Source: Nitrobacter vulgaris
Lineage (GTDB): Bacteria; Pseudomonadota; Alphaproteobacteria; Rhizobiales; Xanthobacteraceae
Length of the DNA stretch: 64,000 nucleotides
Reading direction: 5' to 3'
NCBI RefSeq assembly: GCF_002028545.1
Contig: NZ_MWPQ01000040.1
Span: 1-64,000, forward strand
Of the stretch, positions 24,836 to 33,562 are shown in pieces. Each line of letters opens with the position of its first letter. The stretch's first letter is position 1. Under the pieces are notes generated by a model. It had not been told where the DNA came from. It was given only the letters and a program-made list of their open reading frames with translations, and did not search any database. Both the position numbers and the translations under genes were made by a program.

Positions 24836-26053
24836 CTACCGCCGGTTGGCGAGAGGAACCACGTTGTGCAACGTTTCAATGCCGCTTTCAAGGAAGTGGC
24901 GAACGCCCCGTGCGGCCTGGCGAATTCTCTGCTCGTTTTCCACCATGGCGATGCGGACATAACCTTCGCCGTGCTCGCCGAAACCGACACCGGGCGAAAC
25001 CACGACGCCCGATTTCTCAACCATCAGGGTCGAGAACTGCATGCTCCCGAGATCACGAAAACGTTCGGGCAGCGGCGCCCATGCGAACATGGAGGCCTGA
25101 GGTGGCGGAATCACCCATCCGGCACGGCCGAACGATTCAACCAGTATATCACGGCGCTTGCGATAGATCTCGCGCATCTCCCGGATGCAGGTGTCGGGGC
25201 CGTTCAGCGCCGCCGTGGCCGCCACCTGCACGGGCGTGAAAGCCCCGTAATCGAGGTAGGATTTGACACGCGCCAGCGCCGCGATGATGCGTTCGTTGCC
25301 GACCGCGAAACCGATGCGCCAGCCGGCCATCGAAAACGTCTTCGACATCGAGGTGAACTCCACGGTGACGTCGAAAGCGCCGGGCACCTGTAGCACCGAA
25401 GGCGGCGGGTTATCGTCGAAATAGACTTCGGAATAAGCGAGATCGGACAGAATGAAGATCTCGTGCTTCTTCGCGAACGCGACGAGATCCTTATAGAAAT
25501 CGAGACTCGCCACCTGTGCCGTCGGGTTCGACGGGTAGCAGACGATCAGCCCGATCGGTTTCGGAATGGAATGGATGATCGCGCGCTCGCAGGCGGCGAA
25601 AAAATCCGGCGTCGGCGACGACGGCACGGAGCGGATCACGCCGCCAGCCATCAAAAAGCCGAATGCATGAATCGGGTAGCTGGGGTTTGGACAGAGCACC
25701 ACGTCGCCCGGCGCGGTGATTGCCTGAGCGACGTTCGCAAAACCTTCCTTGGAGCCGAGCGTCGCCACGATCTGCGTATCGGGATTGAGCTTCACGCCGA
25801 AGCGGCGGGCATAGTAACCCGCCTGAGCCTTCCGCAGGCCGGTGATGCCGCGCGAAGCTGAATAGCGGTCGGTCTTGGGTTTGCCGAGGGTTTCCTTGAG
25901 TTTTTCGATGACGTGGCGCGGCGTCGGCAAGTCCGGGTTGCCCATACCGAGGTCGATGATATCGGCTCCGGCGTTCCGTGCAGCCGCCTTGGCGCGATTG
26001 ATCTGTTCGAACACGTAAGGCGGCAGACGGCGGATGCGATAAAACTCTTCCAT
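24836..26053 (-). CDS. alaC: Aminotransferase, AlaC type
   Basis: A fold-type I PLP enzyme close to E. coli AlaC, the glutamate-pyruvate transaminase. RIRRLPPYVFEQINRAK opens the protein, the PLP lysine lies in SMSKTFSMAGWRIG, and SPGVGFGEHGEGYVRIAM is the AlaC-type C-terminal motif. Length is 405 residues. It precedes hom with a gap of about 75 bases on the same strand. Automatic pipelines may call it LL-diaminopimelate aminotransferase; AlaC-like spacing favours alanine synthesis but substrate is not proven. Confidence 0.88.
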   Translation of the reverse strand: MEEFYRIRRLPPYVFEQINRAKAAARNAGADIIDLGMGNPDLPTPRHVIEKLKETLGKPKTDRYSASRGITGLRKAQAGYYARRFGVKLNPDTQIVATLGSKEGFANVAQAITAPGDVVLCPNPSYPIHAFGFLMAGGVIRSVPSSPTPDFFAACERAIIHSIPKPIGLIVCYPSNPTAQVASLDFYKDLVAFAKKHEIFILSDLAYSEVYFDDNPPPSVLQVPGAFDVTVEFTSMSKTFSMAGWRIGFAVGNERIIAALARVKSYLDYGAFTPVQVAATAALNGPDTCIREMREIYRKRRDILVESFGRAGWVIPPPQASMFAWAPLPERFRDLGSMQFSTLMVEKSGVVVSPGVGFGEHGEGYVRIAMVENEQRIRQAARGVRHFLESGIETLHNVVPLANRR

Positions 26054-26263
26054 AAGTCCTGGCTCCAGGCCGGATTGACGAGGCGATCGCCCATTGCCTC
26101 GATGAAGTCGACGAAGCTTCAGCAGAAAACGTGTGTATTCAAAAGCTTGGCATATTCAAGCGTTAGCTCTCCGACGTCGAGGTCTGACGTTTCAGGCGCA
26201 GCCTTCTGCTTGAATCATCTCTCTTAACACGGACACCCTGCTCTGCCATCACTTCGCGTGTTT

Positions 26264-26284
26264 TATAGCGTTTTCGAGCGAAGT
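26264..26284 (+). repeat. Truncated copy of the dispersed repeat
   Basis: Only tatagcgttttcgagcgaag plus one base is present; the remaining part seen at 13446-13548 is missing. It abuts the 3' end of the lipoprotein gene. Confidence 0.7.
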
Positions 26285-26604
26285 TATCTGGGTTCCGAGC
26301 CGTGGTCCTGTGAGGCGTGAGCCTGGTGGTCGCGCGCGTCGATCAGTTCCTTTTCGACCCGCGCCTGCTCGGCACGATCCATCGCCGCATGATCTCTTGG
26401 GGCGGGAAGGTCATGCACCGCAGGATAGGATGATACGTCGTGGGACCGTTCCGCCGCACCCGACGGAGCCTCGAAAGGTAGATCGGCAATCGATGTGCAG
26501 CCTCCGAGCGCCTGCGACATCAACGCCAATGCGGCGGTGCAGGCGATCACGGGTCCCGCACGTCTGCTCGTCCGTCGTTGTGATGCTACCGTCACGCTGC
26601 TCAC
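26284..26604 (-). CDS. Small lipoprotein (about 106 aa)
   Basis: A lipobox LGGC follows the hydrophobic stretch GPVIACTAALALMSQA and the basic region QRRTSRRAG, so the product is probably a lipid-anchored envelope protein. The mature part is hydrophilic with many His, Asp and Ala (DHAAMDRAEQARVEKELIDARDHQ) and no recognised domain. The start is uncertain: a GTG at 26604 gives a normal signal peptide, while the frame runs open to 26736 with ATGs at 26736 and 26670. It is divergent from phaC. Confidence 0.7.
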   Translation of the reverse strand: MSSVTVASQRRTSRRAGPVIACTAALALMSQALGGCTSIADLPFEAPSGAAERSHDVSSYPAVHDLPAPRDHAAMDRAEQARVEKELIDARDHQAHASQDHGSEPR

Positions 26605-26856
26605 ATCGTCCCGCCCAAGCTTGCGCCGGTAAATGTTTGTTTTATCAAACCTAATCGTAGGCGAGACCATTATGCTTCCGAAAATATTAAAACTTCGAAA
26701 TCCAAGAAGGTGCGGCCATTTCAATCGAGTCATCACGGCCCATGTATGGCGGGATCAAGAAGTGTTGTCGCACGGCACCACATCGAATCAGGCAACAAGT
26801 CCCCAAGACTATGTCATGATCCAATGCCCGCCATTGGCAACCTGCGTGACGGAATG

Positions 26857-28686
26857 ATGAACAAGCCCTCAGACGCGTCCATGAGCGAGGTATCCACCGA
26901 TACCAAGCCGAAGACGGGGTTCGACTCCGACACCTTCGCGATGAATCTTGCGAATGCCATGCAAAACGGTGGCAGGGCGCTGGCCGCTTATCTTAAGGCT
27001 CGTGAGCACGACCAGACCCCCGACAACTCGCCGACCGAGTTCGCCGAGTTGATCAAGACCGTCAGCACGGTCTGTGAATACTGGCTGTCGGACCAGACCC
27101 GGGCCGTCGAATTACAGGCAAAGCTCGGCGCATCCTATATGGAGCTTTGGGGTTATGCCGCGCGCCGCCTGGCCGGCGAAGAGGTCAGGCCAGCCATCGA
27201 GCCGGAACCGCGCGACAAACGCTTCGCTGATCCGGAATGGCGGTCGAACCTGATCTTCGATTTCCTGATGCAGGCGTATCTGTTGACGACGAAATGGACG
27301 AACGAACTGGTTCGCGACGCCCAAGATCTCGATCCGCATACCCGCAAGAAGGCGGAATTCTACGTCACGCAGTTCACCAACGCCGTCGCGCCATCCAATT
27401 TCGTGATGACCAACCCCGAGGTGCTCCGCGAAACCTTCGCCTCCAACGCCGACAATCTGGCGCGCGGCATGAAGATGCTGGCGGAAGACATCGAGGCCGG
27501 TAGAGGCGCGCTGCGCATCCGCCAATCAGATTCCGCCGGGCTCGCGGTTGGCGTCAACCTGGCGACGACGCCGGGCAAAGTGATCTATCAGAACGAACTG
27601 ATGCAACTGATCCAGTATTCGCCGAGCACCGAAAACGTGCTGCGGACGCCGCTGCTGATCGTGCCGCCATGGATCAACAAGTTCTACATCCTCGATCTCA
27701 AGCCGGAGAAATCATACATCAAGTGGTGTGTGGACCAGGGCATCACCGTGTTCGTGATATCCTGGGTTAATCCGGACGGACGGCTCGGGGAAAAGACCTT
27801 CGAGGACTACATGAAGGAAGGTCCGCTCGCCGCGATGGATGCCATCGAAAAGGCCACCGGAGAGACAAAGGTGCATACCGCCGGCTACTGCGTCGGCGGC
27901 ACTCTGCTTGCCGCTACGCTGGCATGGCTTGCGAATAAGCGGCGGCCGCGCGTGAGGTCGGTGACCTTCTTCGCCGCTCAGGTGGACTTCACCCATGCCG
28001 GCGATCTGCTGATATTCGCTGACGAGGATCAGATCTCCGCGCTCGAACGCGACATGAAGCGGTCCGGCGTGCTGGAAGGCAGCAAGATGGCGATGACCTT
28101 CAACATGCTGCGCTCCAACGACCTGATCTGGTCCTACGTCGTCAGCAACTATCTCAAGGGCAAGGCACCACCCGCCTTCGATCTTCTGCACTGGAATTCA
28201 GATGCCACGCGGATGCCGGCGGCCAACCACTCCTTTTATCTGCGAAACTGTTATCTTGAGAATCGCCTTTCCACCGGCTCGATGGTGCTCGACAATACCT
28301 TGCTCGACCTTTCGAAGGTCAAGGTGCCCGTCTACAATCTCGCGACCCGCGACGATCACATCGCGCCGGCGGAATCGGTGTTGTACGGCTCGCGCTTTTT
28401 TGGCGGTCCGGTACGCTTCGTGCTGTCGGGATCGGGCCACATCGCAGGTGTGATCAATCCACCCGCGCGCGGCAAATACCAGTATTGGACCAACGACAAG
28501 CTCCGCAACAAGACTCTCGCCCAGTGGCTGAAGGGTGCGGAGGAACATAAGGGCTCGTGGTGGCCGGACTGGCTCGCATGGCTGCGAAATATCGACGGCA
28601 AGGAGATCGCGGCGCGCGAGGTCGGGGCCGGCGCGCTACCACCGATCGAGGATGCACCGGGCAGCTATGTCCGCGTGCGCTCGTGA
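26857..28686 (+). CDS. phaC: Class I poly(3-hydroxyalkanoate) synthase
   Basis: Polymerises (R)-3-hydroxyacyl-CoA into storage polyester granules. The lipase-like box GYCVGG with catalytic Cys345 (TGC at 27889), the DDHIAP motif and the final GSGHIAGVINPP place the Cys-Asp-His triad. The N-terminal PhaC_N domain covers about residues 100-280. Length about 609 with an added N-terminal tail. ATGs at 26854 and 26881 are also possible. Its last 50 bases are duplicated at 31691-31749, across the sulfatase genes. Confidence 0.95.
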   Translation: MNKPSDASMSEVSTDTKPKTGFDSDTFAMNLANAMQNGGRALAAYLKAREHDQTPDNSPTEFAELIKTVSTVCEYWLSDQTRAVELQAKLGASYMELWGYAARRLAGEEVRPAIEPEPRDKRFADPEWRSNLIFDFLMQAYLLTTKWTNELVRDAQDLDPHTRKKAEFYVTQFTNAVAPSNFVMTNPEVLRETFASNADNLARGMKMLAEDIEAGRGALRIRQSDSAGLAVGVNLATTPGKVIYQNELMQLIQYSPSTENVLRTPLLIVPPWINKFYILDLKPEKSYIKWCVDQGITVFVISWVNPDGRLGEKTFEDYMKEGPLAAMDAIEKATGETKVHTAGYCVGGTLLAATLAWLANKRRPRVRSVTFFAAQVDFTHAGDLLIFADEDQISALERDMKRSGVLEGSKMAMTFNMLRSNDLIWSYVVSNYLKGKAPPAFDLLHWNSDATRMPAANHSFYLRNCYLENRLSTGSMVLDNTLLDLSKVKVPVYNLATRDDHIAPAESVLYGSRFFGGPVRFVLSGSGHIAGVINPPARGKYQYWTNDKLRNKTLAQWLKGAEEHKGSWWPDWLAWLRNIDGKEIAAREVGAGALPPIEDAPGSYVRVRS

Positions 28687-28689
28687 GAT
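28631..28689 (+). repeat. phaC 3' end, left copy of a 59-base direct repeat
   Basis: Encodes PPIEDAPGSYVRVRS and the stop codon in phaC. A diverged copy in the same orientation lies at 31691-31749, so the two bracket the sulfatase and membrane-protein genes. Confidence 0.85.
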
Positions 28690-28705
28690 ACGCAGTTGAT
28701 TTGAT

Positions 28706-28753
28706 GCGCTTTCTTCACGCGAACCGGATTTTACTTCGCTCGAAAACGCTATA
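28706..28753 (-). repeat. Copy of the dispersed intergenic repeat, inverted
   Basis: On the minus strand it reads tatagcgttttcgagcgaag, then ccggttcgcgtgaagaaagc. It supplies the stop codon of the frameshifted membrane-protein gene. Confidence 0.8.
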
Positions 28754-29070
28754 AGTCGCGGCTTTGCGGGCCACGCATCAAGAGAGCGGTCAATATGAGA
28801 TGAAGGATGACTGCCAGCCACAGAAGGACGCCGTTCAATCCGCCTGCGAAACCGAGGTAAGCCAAATATAGGGGCGACGGCTCCGCTGTAGATCAACATG
28901 CCCGCGCGTGGCGGCCACCTTGGCCAGCAGGCTATCCCCAAGGCAATCAGCGCAGCGACACCGGAAAGCTGCTCGTCCAGCAACAACTGGTCCACCAGCG
29001 ACGGGGCGATCAGCAGTGCCAATCCCGTTGCAGCTTCGCTGACGGCAGTGAACGCCGATGCGCCCTTCAT
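28749..29070 (-). pseudogene. Small membrane protein gene with a frameshift
   Basis: The first part (MKGASAFTAVSEAATGLALLIAPSLV...) reads from 29070 and would run on out of frame to 28636. Shifting the frame at the run of four G at 28871-28874 continues as LYLAYLGFAGGLNGVLLWLA and ILHLILTALLMRG, a natural four-helix membrane protein of about 106 residues ending in TAG at 28749-28751. One extra base in that run explains the break; it is either a real mutation or a sequencing error. The start overlaps the sulfatase stop (ATGA), so the two are translationally coupled. Confidence 0.75.
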
Positions 29071-31601
29071 TTCTTTCCAACGTTCGCGGATGGTTTTTGA
29101 GGCTTCGCCTCGCCAATGGAATCCGGCTCCGGCGCCGGCATTGGTCCGAGCTCTGCCTTGGCTTGCGCCGGATCCTTCAGCACTGGTCCGAGCTTGAACG
29201 TCAGCTTGTTGATCTTGCCCGTGAACTTGAACGGAGGATCGTAGCGATACTCGAGCATCGCGACACCGGTGCGGGTGTCCTGGCCGACGTCGAAGGTCTC
29301 GTCCTCCGAGAACCCGACAGGCGTGCCGTGTTCAATGGGTTTTCGGTCTACTTCCTTGCCGTCAACTGAAAGTACGCCCGTGCCGCCCGTTCCCAATCCC
29401 GGCCCATCGGGCTTGAAGTCGAAAACGATGGTGTGCTTGCCCGCGCTCAACTCCGGTCCCGACCAGATCGTGCGCTTCAGGTTGAGAAGGTTATAGAGGA
29501 ACACAGGCTTGCCCCGCCGAAAGCCCGCCACACCCTTGCTCAGAAACAGCCCGTAGCCGCCGAAGCGCCCGCCTTCGGTGACGATCATGCCTTCAGCGCC
29601 GCCCTCGGGAATCTCGATCTCGGCGGTGATGGTATAGGACTTGTTGAGGATGCTCGGCGCAGCGCTTGCCGGCACACCGGTCAGTCCGCCCGAATAGGTG
29701 AATACCGTCTGCCCTGCGGTCAGGCTTGGACGCGGCGTATTCCAACGCGCGAGCGTCGTGTTATCGAGCGGCAGCACGTTGTACTTCTTCGCCTCGACAT
29801 CGAAGATAGCTTGCAGTTCCTTGACTTTGTCCGGCATCTCGGCGGCCAGATCATTAAACTGGGTAGGGTCTTCCTGGACGTTATAAAGCTCCCACTTGTA
29901 TCCCGTGATCACATCCGGTGGAGGCGCGCTGCTTAGCTTCCATGGAAGCGTCATCGGTGTCGTGGCCGCAACCCATCCATCGTGATAGATGGCGCGATTA
30001 CCGAGCATCTCGAAATATTGAGTCGTGTGCGTCGTCTTGGCGTCGGCGTTAGCGCTGTCCCATGTGTACGCCATACTCACCCCTTCCATAGGGCTCTGTT
30101 TGAAACCGTCGATCGTCTCAGGTTGCGAAATGCCGGTCGCTTCGAGGATGGTTGGAGCGATGTCGATGACATGATGGAATTGGCGACGGATAGCTCCGGC
30201 ATCGTTGATATGGCCAGGCCAGGACATGACGACGCCTTGGGCGGTCCCACCAAAATGCGACGACACTTGCTTGACCCACTTGAATGGAGTGTCCATCGCC
30301 CAGGCCCACGGCGCAGCAAAATGCGGGAAAGTCTTGTCCGAGCCCCAGAATGGGTACCAGAGGTACTGAGCCTTTACCGGCACCGTGACACCATTGAAGG
30401 TCGTGAACTCGTTGGGCGTACCGTTGATCATGCCTTCGGCGCTCGCGCCGTTGTCACCGCCGATATAGATGATCAAGGTGTTGTTCAGCTCTCCGAGATC
30501 TTCGATGGCCTGGATGACGCGGCCGATCTCATGGTCTGCGTAAGCGAGGTACGCCCCATAGACATCGGCCTGCTTGATGAAGAGTTTCTTCTCCAGCAAA
30601 CCGAGCGAGTCCCATTGCGGCAATTCCTTCGGCCACGGCGTCAGCTTGGCATTTTCCGGCATAATGCCCAGGCGTTTCTGGTTGGCGAAGATTTTCTCGC
30701 GCACTTTGTTCCAGCCCTCATCGAACAGGTGCATACCGCCGATCTTCTCGATCCACTCCGGTGTCGGATGATGTGGCGCGTGGGTTGCGCCTGGCACGTA
30801 ATAGACAAAGAACGGCTTGTCGGGCGCAATCTCCTTGAGTTGCTTGATGTGCTGGATGGCTTCGTCGGCCATGGCGGTTTCCAGATTCCAGCTGGGATTG
30901 CCCTGGAAAGGATAGATAGCCGTGGTGTTGCGGAACAGGTTCGGCTGCCACTGGCTGGCGTCACCGCCGACAAAACCATAGAAATACTCGAAGCCCATGC
31001 CGTTAGGCCATTGATTGAAAGGCCCTGCCTGACTCGACTGGAACGAGGGTGTGTTGTGGTCCTTGCCGAACCACGAGGTCGCGTACCCGTTCGCTTTCAG
31101 GATGGTGCCGATGGTGCCCTTCTCGATCGGAATGATCGAGTCGTAACCCGGGAATCCCGTCGATATTTCACCGACCACTCCGAAGCCGACCGAATGATGG
31201 TTGCGGCCGGTGATAAGGGCCGCTCGCGTCGGTGAGCACAGCGAAGTGGAATGGAAATTGGTGTACCGCAGGCCCTGTGCAGCGATGCGATCCATTGCGG
31301 GCGTGGGAATAACACCGCCGAAGGTGCTCGGTGCCCCGAAACCTTGGTCGTCCGTCATGATGAGCAACACGTTGGGAGCGCCCTTCGGCGGCACGACACG
31401 GGGCGCCCACCAGGCGGTTGACTCCGAGGCCTTCTCCTTGATCATCCCGCCGAATGCTGGCGGGGGCGGTGGAATCTGCTTCCCGTCGATGGTGGTCGTG
31501 GCACCGGGTGAACCTGGAACACCCGTGACCTGCTGAGCAAATGCCGAGACAGAACTCAGGACGAAAAGACTCGCGCCTGCAAGCAAACTACTGAGTTTCA
31601 T
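29067..31601 (-). CDS. Exported arylsulfatase (844 aa)
   Basis: Hydrolyses sulfate esters. A Sec signal peptide (MKLSSLLAGASLFVLSSVSA, cleavage after FAQ) sends it to the periplasm. The core has NVLLIMTDDQGFGAPSTFGG with the metal-binding Asp84-Asp85 and Cys122-Ser-Pro-Thr-Arg, the signature whose cysteine is converted to formylglycine. TGRNHHSVGFG and the C-terminal extension (about 640-800) resemble the large bacterial arylsulfatases near 800 residues. The start at 31601 has GGAGG upstream. A converting enzyme is not in the window. A FNR/FixK-type box lies 55 bases upstream, and phaC-end repeats flank the block. Confidence 0.93.
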   Translation of the reverse strand: MKLSSLLAGASLFVLSSVSAFAQQVTGVPGSPGATTTIDGKQIPPPPPAFGGMIKEKASESTAWWAPRVVPPKGAPNVLLIMTDDQGFGAPSTFGGVIPTPAMDRIAAQGLRYTNFHSTSLCSPTRAALITGRNHHSVGFGVVGEISTGFPGYDSIIPIEKGTIGTILKANGYATSWFGKDHNTPSFQSSQAGPFNQWPNGMGFEYFYGFVGGDASQWQPNLFRNTTAIYPFQGNPSWNLETAMADEAIQHIKQLKEIAPDKPFFVYYVPGATHAPHHPTPEWIEKIGGMHLFDEGWNKVREKIFANQKRLGIMPENAKLTPWPKELPQWDSLGLLEKKLFIKQADVYGAYLAYADHEIGRVIQAIEDLGELNNTLIIYIGGDNGASAEGMINGTPNEFTTFNGVTVPVKAQYLWYPFWGSDKTFPHFAAPWAWAMDTPFKWVKQVSSHFGGTAQGVVMSWPGHINDAGAIRRQFHHVIDIAPTILEATGISQPETIDGFKQSPMEGVSMAYTWDSANADAKTTHTTQYFEMLGNRAIYHDGWVAATTPMTLPWKLSSAPPPDVITGYKWELYNVQEDPTQFNDLAAEMPDKVKELQAIFDVEAKKYNVLPLDNTTLARWNTPRPSLTAGQTVFTYSGGLTGVPASAAPSILNKSYTITAEIEIPEGGAEGMIVTEGGRFGGYGLFLSKGVAGFRRGKPVFLYNLLNLKRTIWSGPELSAGKHTIVFDFKPDGPGLGTGGTGVLSVDGKEVDRKPIEHGTPVGFSEDETFDVGQDTRTGVAMLEYRYDPPFKFTGKINKLTFKLGPVLKDPAQAKAELGPMPAPEPDSIGEAKPQKPSANVGKK

Positions 31602-31655
31602 TGAATGCCTCCGCGGCTCAAAAAAGAAAGCCTGAATGCACCCAACTTGCCGATG

Positions 31656-31669
31656 TTGACTTGGATCAA
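31656..31669 (-). promoter_or_regulatory. FNR/FixK-type box upstream of the sulfatase
   Basis: TTGACTTGGATCAA on the plus strand, TTGATCCAAGTCAA on the minus strand. It fits TTG(A/C)-N6-(T/G)CAA and is one base from TTGAT-N4-ATCAA. The distance to the start codon (55 bases) suits an activator site. Confidence 0.5.
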
Positions 31670-31690
31670 AGCACAAATTGAGGAGGGATC

Positions 31691-31749
31691 AGCGCCAGCC
31701 GCCGATCGAGGATGCGCCGGACAGCTACGTCCGCGTGCGCTCGTGAGAT
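31691..31749 (+). repeat. phaC 3' end, right copy (remnant without gene)
   Basis: Encodes PPIEDAPDSYVRVRS and a stop, like the end of phaC, with differences that include silent third-position changes. No upstream phaC body exists here. The rest of 31,602-31,888 shows no other gene or repeat. Confidence 0.85.
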
Positions 31750-31888
31750 GACCCGCTTGCGCCCGATGGACTACCAATAGCATCCCAAGGCGCGCGCGAG
31801 CATGCACGCCAAGCCCAAGCGAGTGGGCCCTCGTTCAAATTGGAACAAGATCAAACACGGGCACGCTTGTGAGACAATGCTTGAGCCG

Positions 31889-32320
31889 TCAACGCGAGAT
31901 GCTGTAGGCATCACGTAGGACGTTCGCCTCCAGCTCCAGCTCCTCCAGCCGATACTTGATTACATCGCCGATGCTGACGATGCCGGCTAGCTTGCCGCCA
32001 TGAACTACCGGCAAGTGCCGCACGCGTTGGTGCGTCATCAGTTTCATCACGCGAGTGACGCTTTCGTCCGGGGACACGGTGGTCACACCGTGCTGCATGA
32101 TTTCCTTCACACGCATCGACCCGGCTGCCTCGCCGTAGCGAAAAAATGCGTCAACGATTTCACGTTCGGAAATGAGGCCAAGAATTGCGTTTCCACTCGT
32201 CACCACGAGCGCGCCTATATTTTTTGCGCGGAGCCAGCCCGCCGCGCTCTTGATATTAGCTTCCGGACCTATTGTTGTGACGTCAGGGCCCTTCCGCCTC
32301 AGAATGCTTTCGATGGACAT
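31889..32320 (-). CDS. Two-CBS-domain protein (143 aa)
   Basis: A tandem CBS pair, the usual adenine-nucleotide-sensing module: domain 1 about residues 8-62 (VTTIGPEANIKSAAGWLRAK, ALVVTSGNAILGLISEREI), domain 2 about 75-130 (VTTVSPDESVTRVMKLMTHQ, LPVVHGGKLAGIVSIGDVIKY). It is a stand-alone regulator with no attached enzyme. The start at 32320 has GGAGG five bases upstream; the frame is open to 32344. Such proteins are frequently induced under low oxygen in this group, but no clear box is seen upstream. Confidence 0.92.
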   Translation of the reverse strand: MSIESILRRKGPDVTTIGPEANIKSAAGWLRAKNIGALVVTSGNAILGLISEREIVDAFFRYGEAAGSMRVKEIMQHGVTTVSPDESVTRVMKLMTHQRVRHLPVVHGGKLAGIVSIGDVIKYRLEELELEANVLRDAYSISR

Positions 32321-32610
32321 AGCTTCCTCCATCGTGCGGCTCAACGCCTATCGCATTGATTTTGCGTGGCAGTGCCGGTCACGCTCCCCCGATTGGGATG
32401 CATTGACCTAATATATCATATTGGCGGGAAGCAGTCAGCATCTGGTATCGTGGAACCGATCAATCGTTGTCTAACTGATGCGTGATCGGTTCGGGTCAAA
32501 AGCGCCGCTTTGATCGCCCGCTCGCCGCTTCCGGTCTGCCCCGAGGAACGGAGATTTCAGAGTTGGACAGCAGTCCCAAAGGGCGAACAGCAGAAGCACG
32601 AATTTATGAC
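32321..32610. other. Gene-free interval
   Basis: 290 bases upstream of the CBS gene and downstream of the cupin gene. Contains an AT-rich stretch (tgacctaatatatcatatt, 32405-32423) that may be part of the CBS promoter. Nothing else is identified. Confidence 0.3.
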
Positions 32611-33042
32611 TTACGACGCTGTCGCGCCCGACTTCTGCGCCAATATTGCATCAAGGTCTGGTAGCAGGACGATGCCGTCCTGATCGCTACCGGATGAATG
32701 CACGACAAGCCACTTGCACGGCGCTCCGCTCTCATTGGATGGAGCATGCGGAACATCCTCAGGCATATAGACCTGGTCCTCAGCCTTGACGACGAGACGA
32801 TGCTCAAGTGTGTCGCCATAGTAGACGGCGCATTCACCTTCCAAAAGGTAAGCAATCGTTTCGATGCCCTTGTGGTAATGGACCTTTGCCTTGGCACCCG
32901 GAGGCATGGGCAGCACATTCAAACAGACCTGCTTTGCTCCAGCCGTCTCCTTCGATACGCCGGCTCCGTAGGTAAAGCCCTGCTTGCCGACATAGGTCTT
33001 GCCGGGCTGGATCACTCTCACCGCGTCTGATGATCCTGGCAT
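32611..33042 (-). CDS. Cupin-domain protein (143 aa)
   Basis: A single cupin barrel: motif 1 is VHYHKGIETIAYLLEGE, with metal-binding His residues and Glu; motif 2 is MPEDVPHAPSN. This fold covers sugar isomerases, dioxygenases and binding proteins, so the substrate cannot be given. The start at 33042 follows GGGAG by seven bases. It seems monocistronic. Confidence 0.88.
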   Translation of the reverse strand: MPGSSDAVRVIQPGKTYVGKQGFTYGAGVSKETAGAKQVCLNVLPMPPGAKAKVHYHKGIETIAYLLEGECAVYYGDTLEHRLVVKAEDQVYMPEDVPHAPSNESGAPCKWLVVHSSGSDQDGIVLLPDLDAILAQKSGATAS

Positions 33043-33258
33043 TTGCAATCTCCCACAAACAAACCGACCGGACGTAACTTACCACAGAATTCGAAACCAT
33101 TCGCACGCACGCCGGATGGGCCAGCTGGAAGCATTTCTGAACCGCTCAAATGACTGCTTCTCGTCATTTGCGACCGGGTCGGGTCAGCCAACGCGGGTTG
33201 CTGCCTTCCGAAAGATCGAAAGAGTAGCCATGAGATTGCATGGTGCCGAAGGGGAACG

Positions 33259-33450
33259 CTAACCGCCTAGCTTCTGCATCACTGCGTCGACGTTCTCGTC
33301 GATCGTGAACGTCGGATTTTGAGGATTTGCCGTGTGAATCCACGTTTGCGTTCGGTCTGCTGAAGTCGGGGTAACCGCGATGATATGAGTCACGTTGACG
33401 AAGATTTCATGGCTGGTGGCGGCGTCGGTGAACTTGACGAATTTGTTCAT
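33259..33450 (-). CDS. Small hypothetical protein (63 aa)
   Basis: Not recognised. The start has AGGAAA upstream. The sequence suggests a compact beta-rich fold (MNKFVKFTDAATSHEIFVNV, HIIAVTPT, TWIHTANPQNPTFTIDENVD) ending in a short helix VMQKLGG, which recalls small DUF-type proteins encoded in many rhizobia. No operon partner. Confidence 0.65.
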   Translation of the reverse strand: MNKFVKFTDAATSHEIFVNVTHIIAVTPTSADRTQTWIHTANPQNPTFTIDENVDAVMQKLGG

Positions 33451-33562
33451 TGAGATTTCCTGGCTTTGTGATCAGCGATACTGCGGAACCCGCAGCGGCT
33501 CATAATAGCCCTCTGGAAAGTGCGGCTGAAATATCTGGCGTTCGTCACTCCTCACGGCGCTT

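Noticed and set aside
29982-31235. 417-codon plus-strand open frame
   Set aside because: Antisense to the arylsulfatase, whose motifs and signal peptide are clear.
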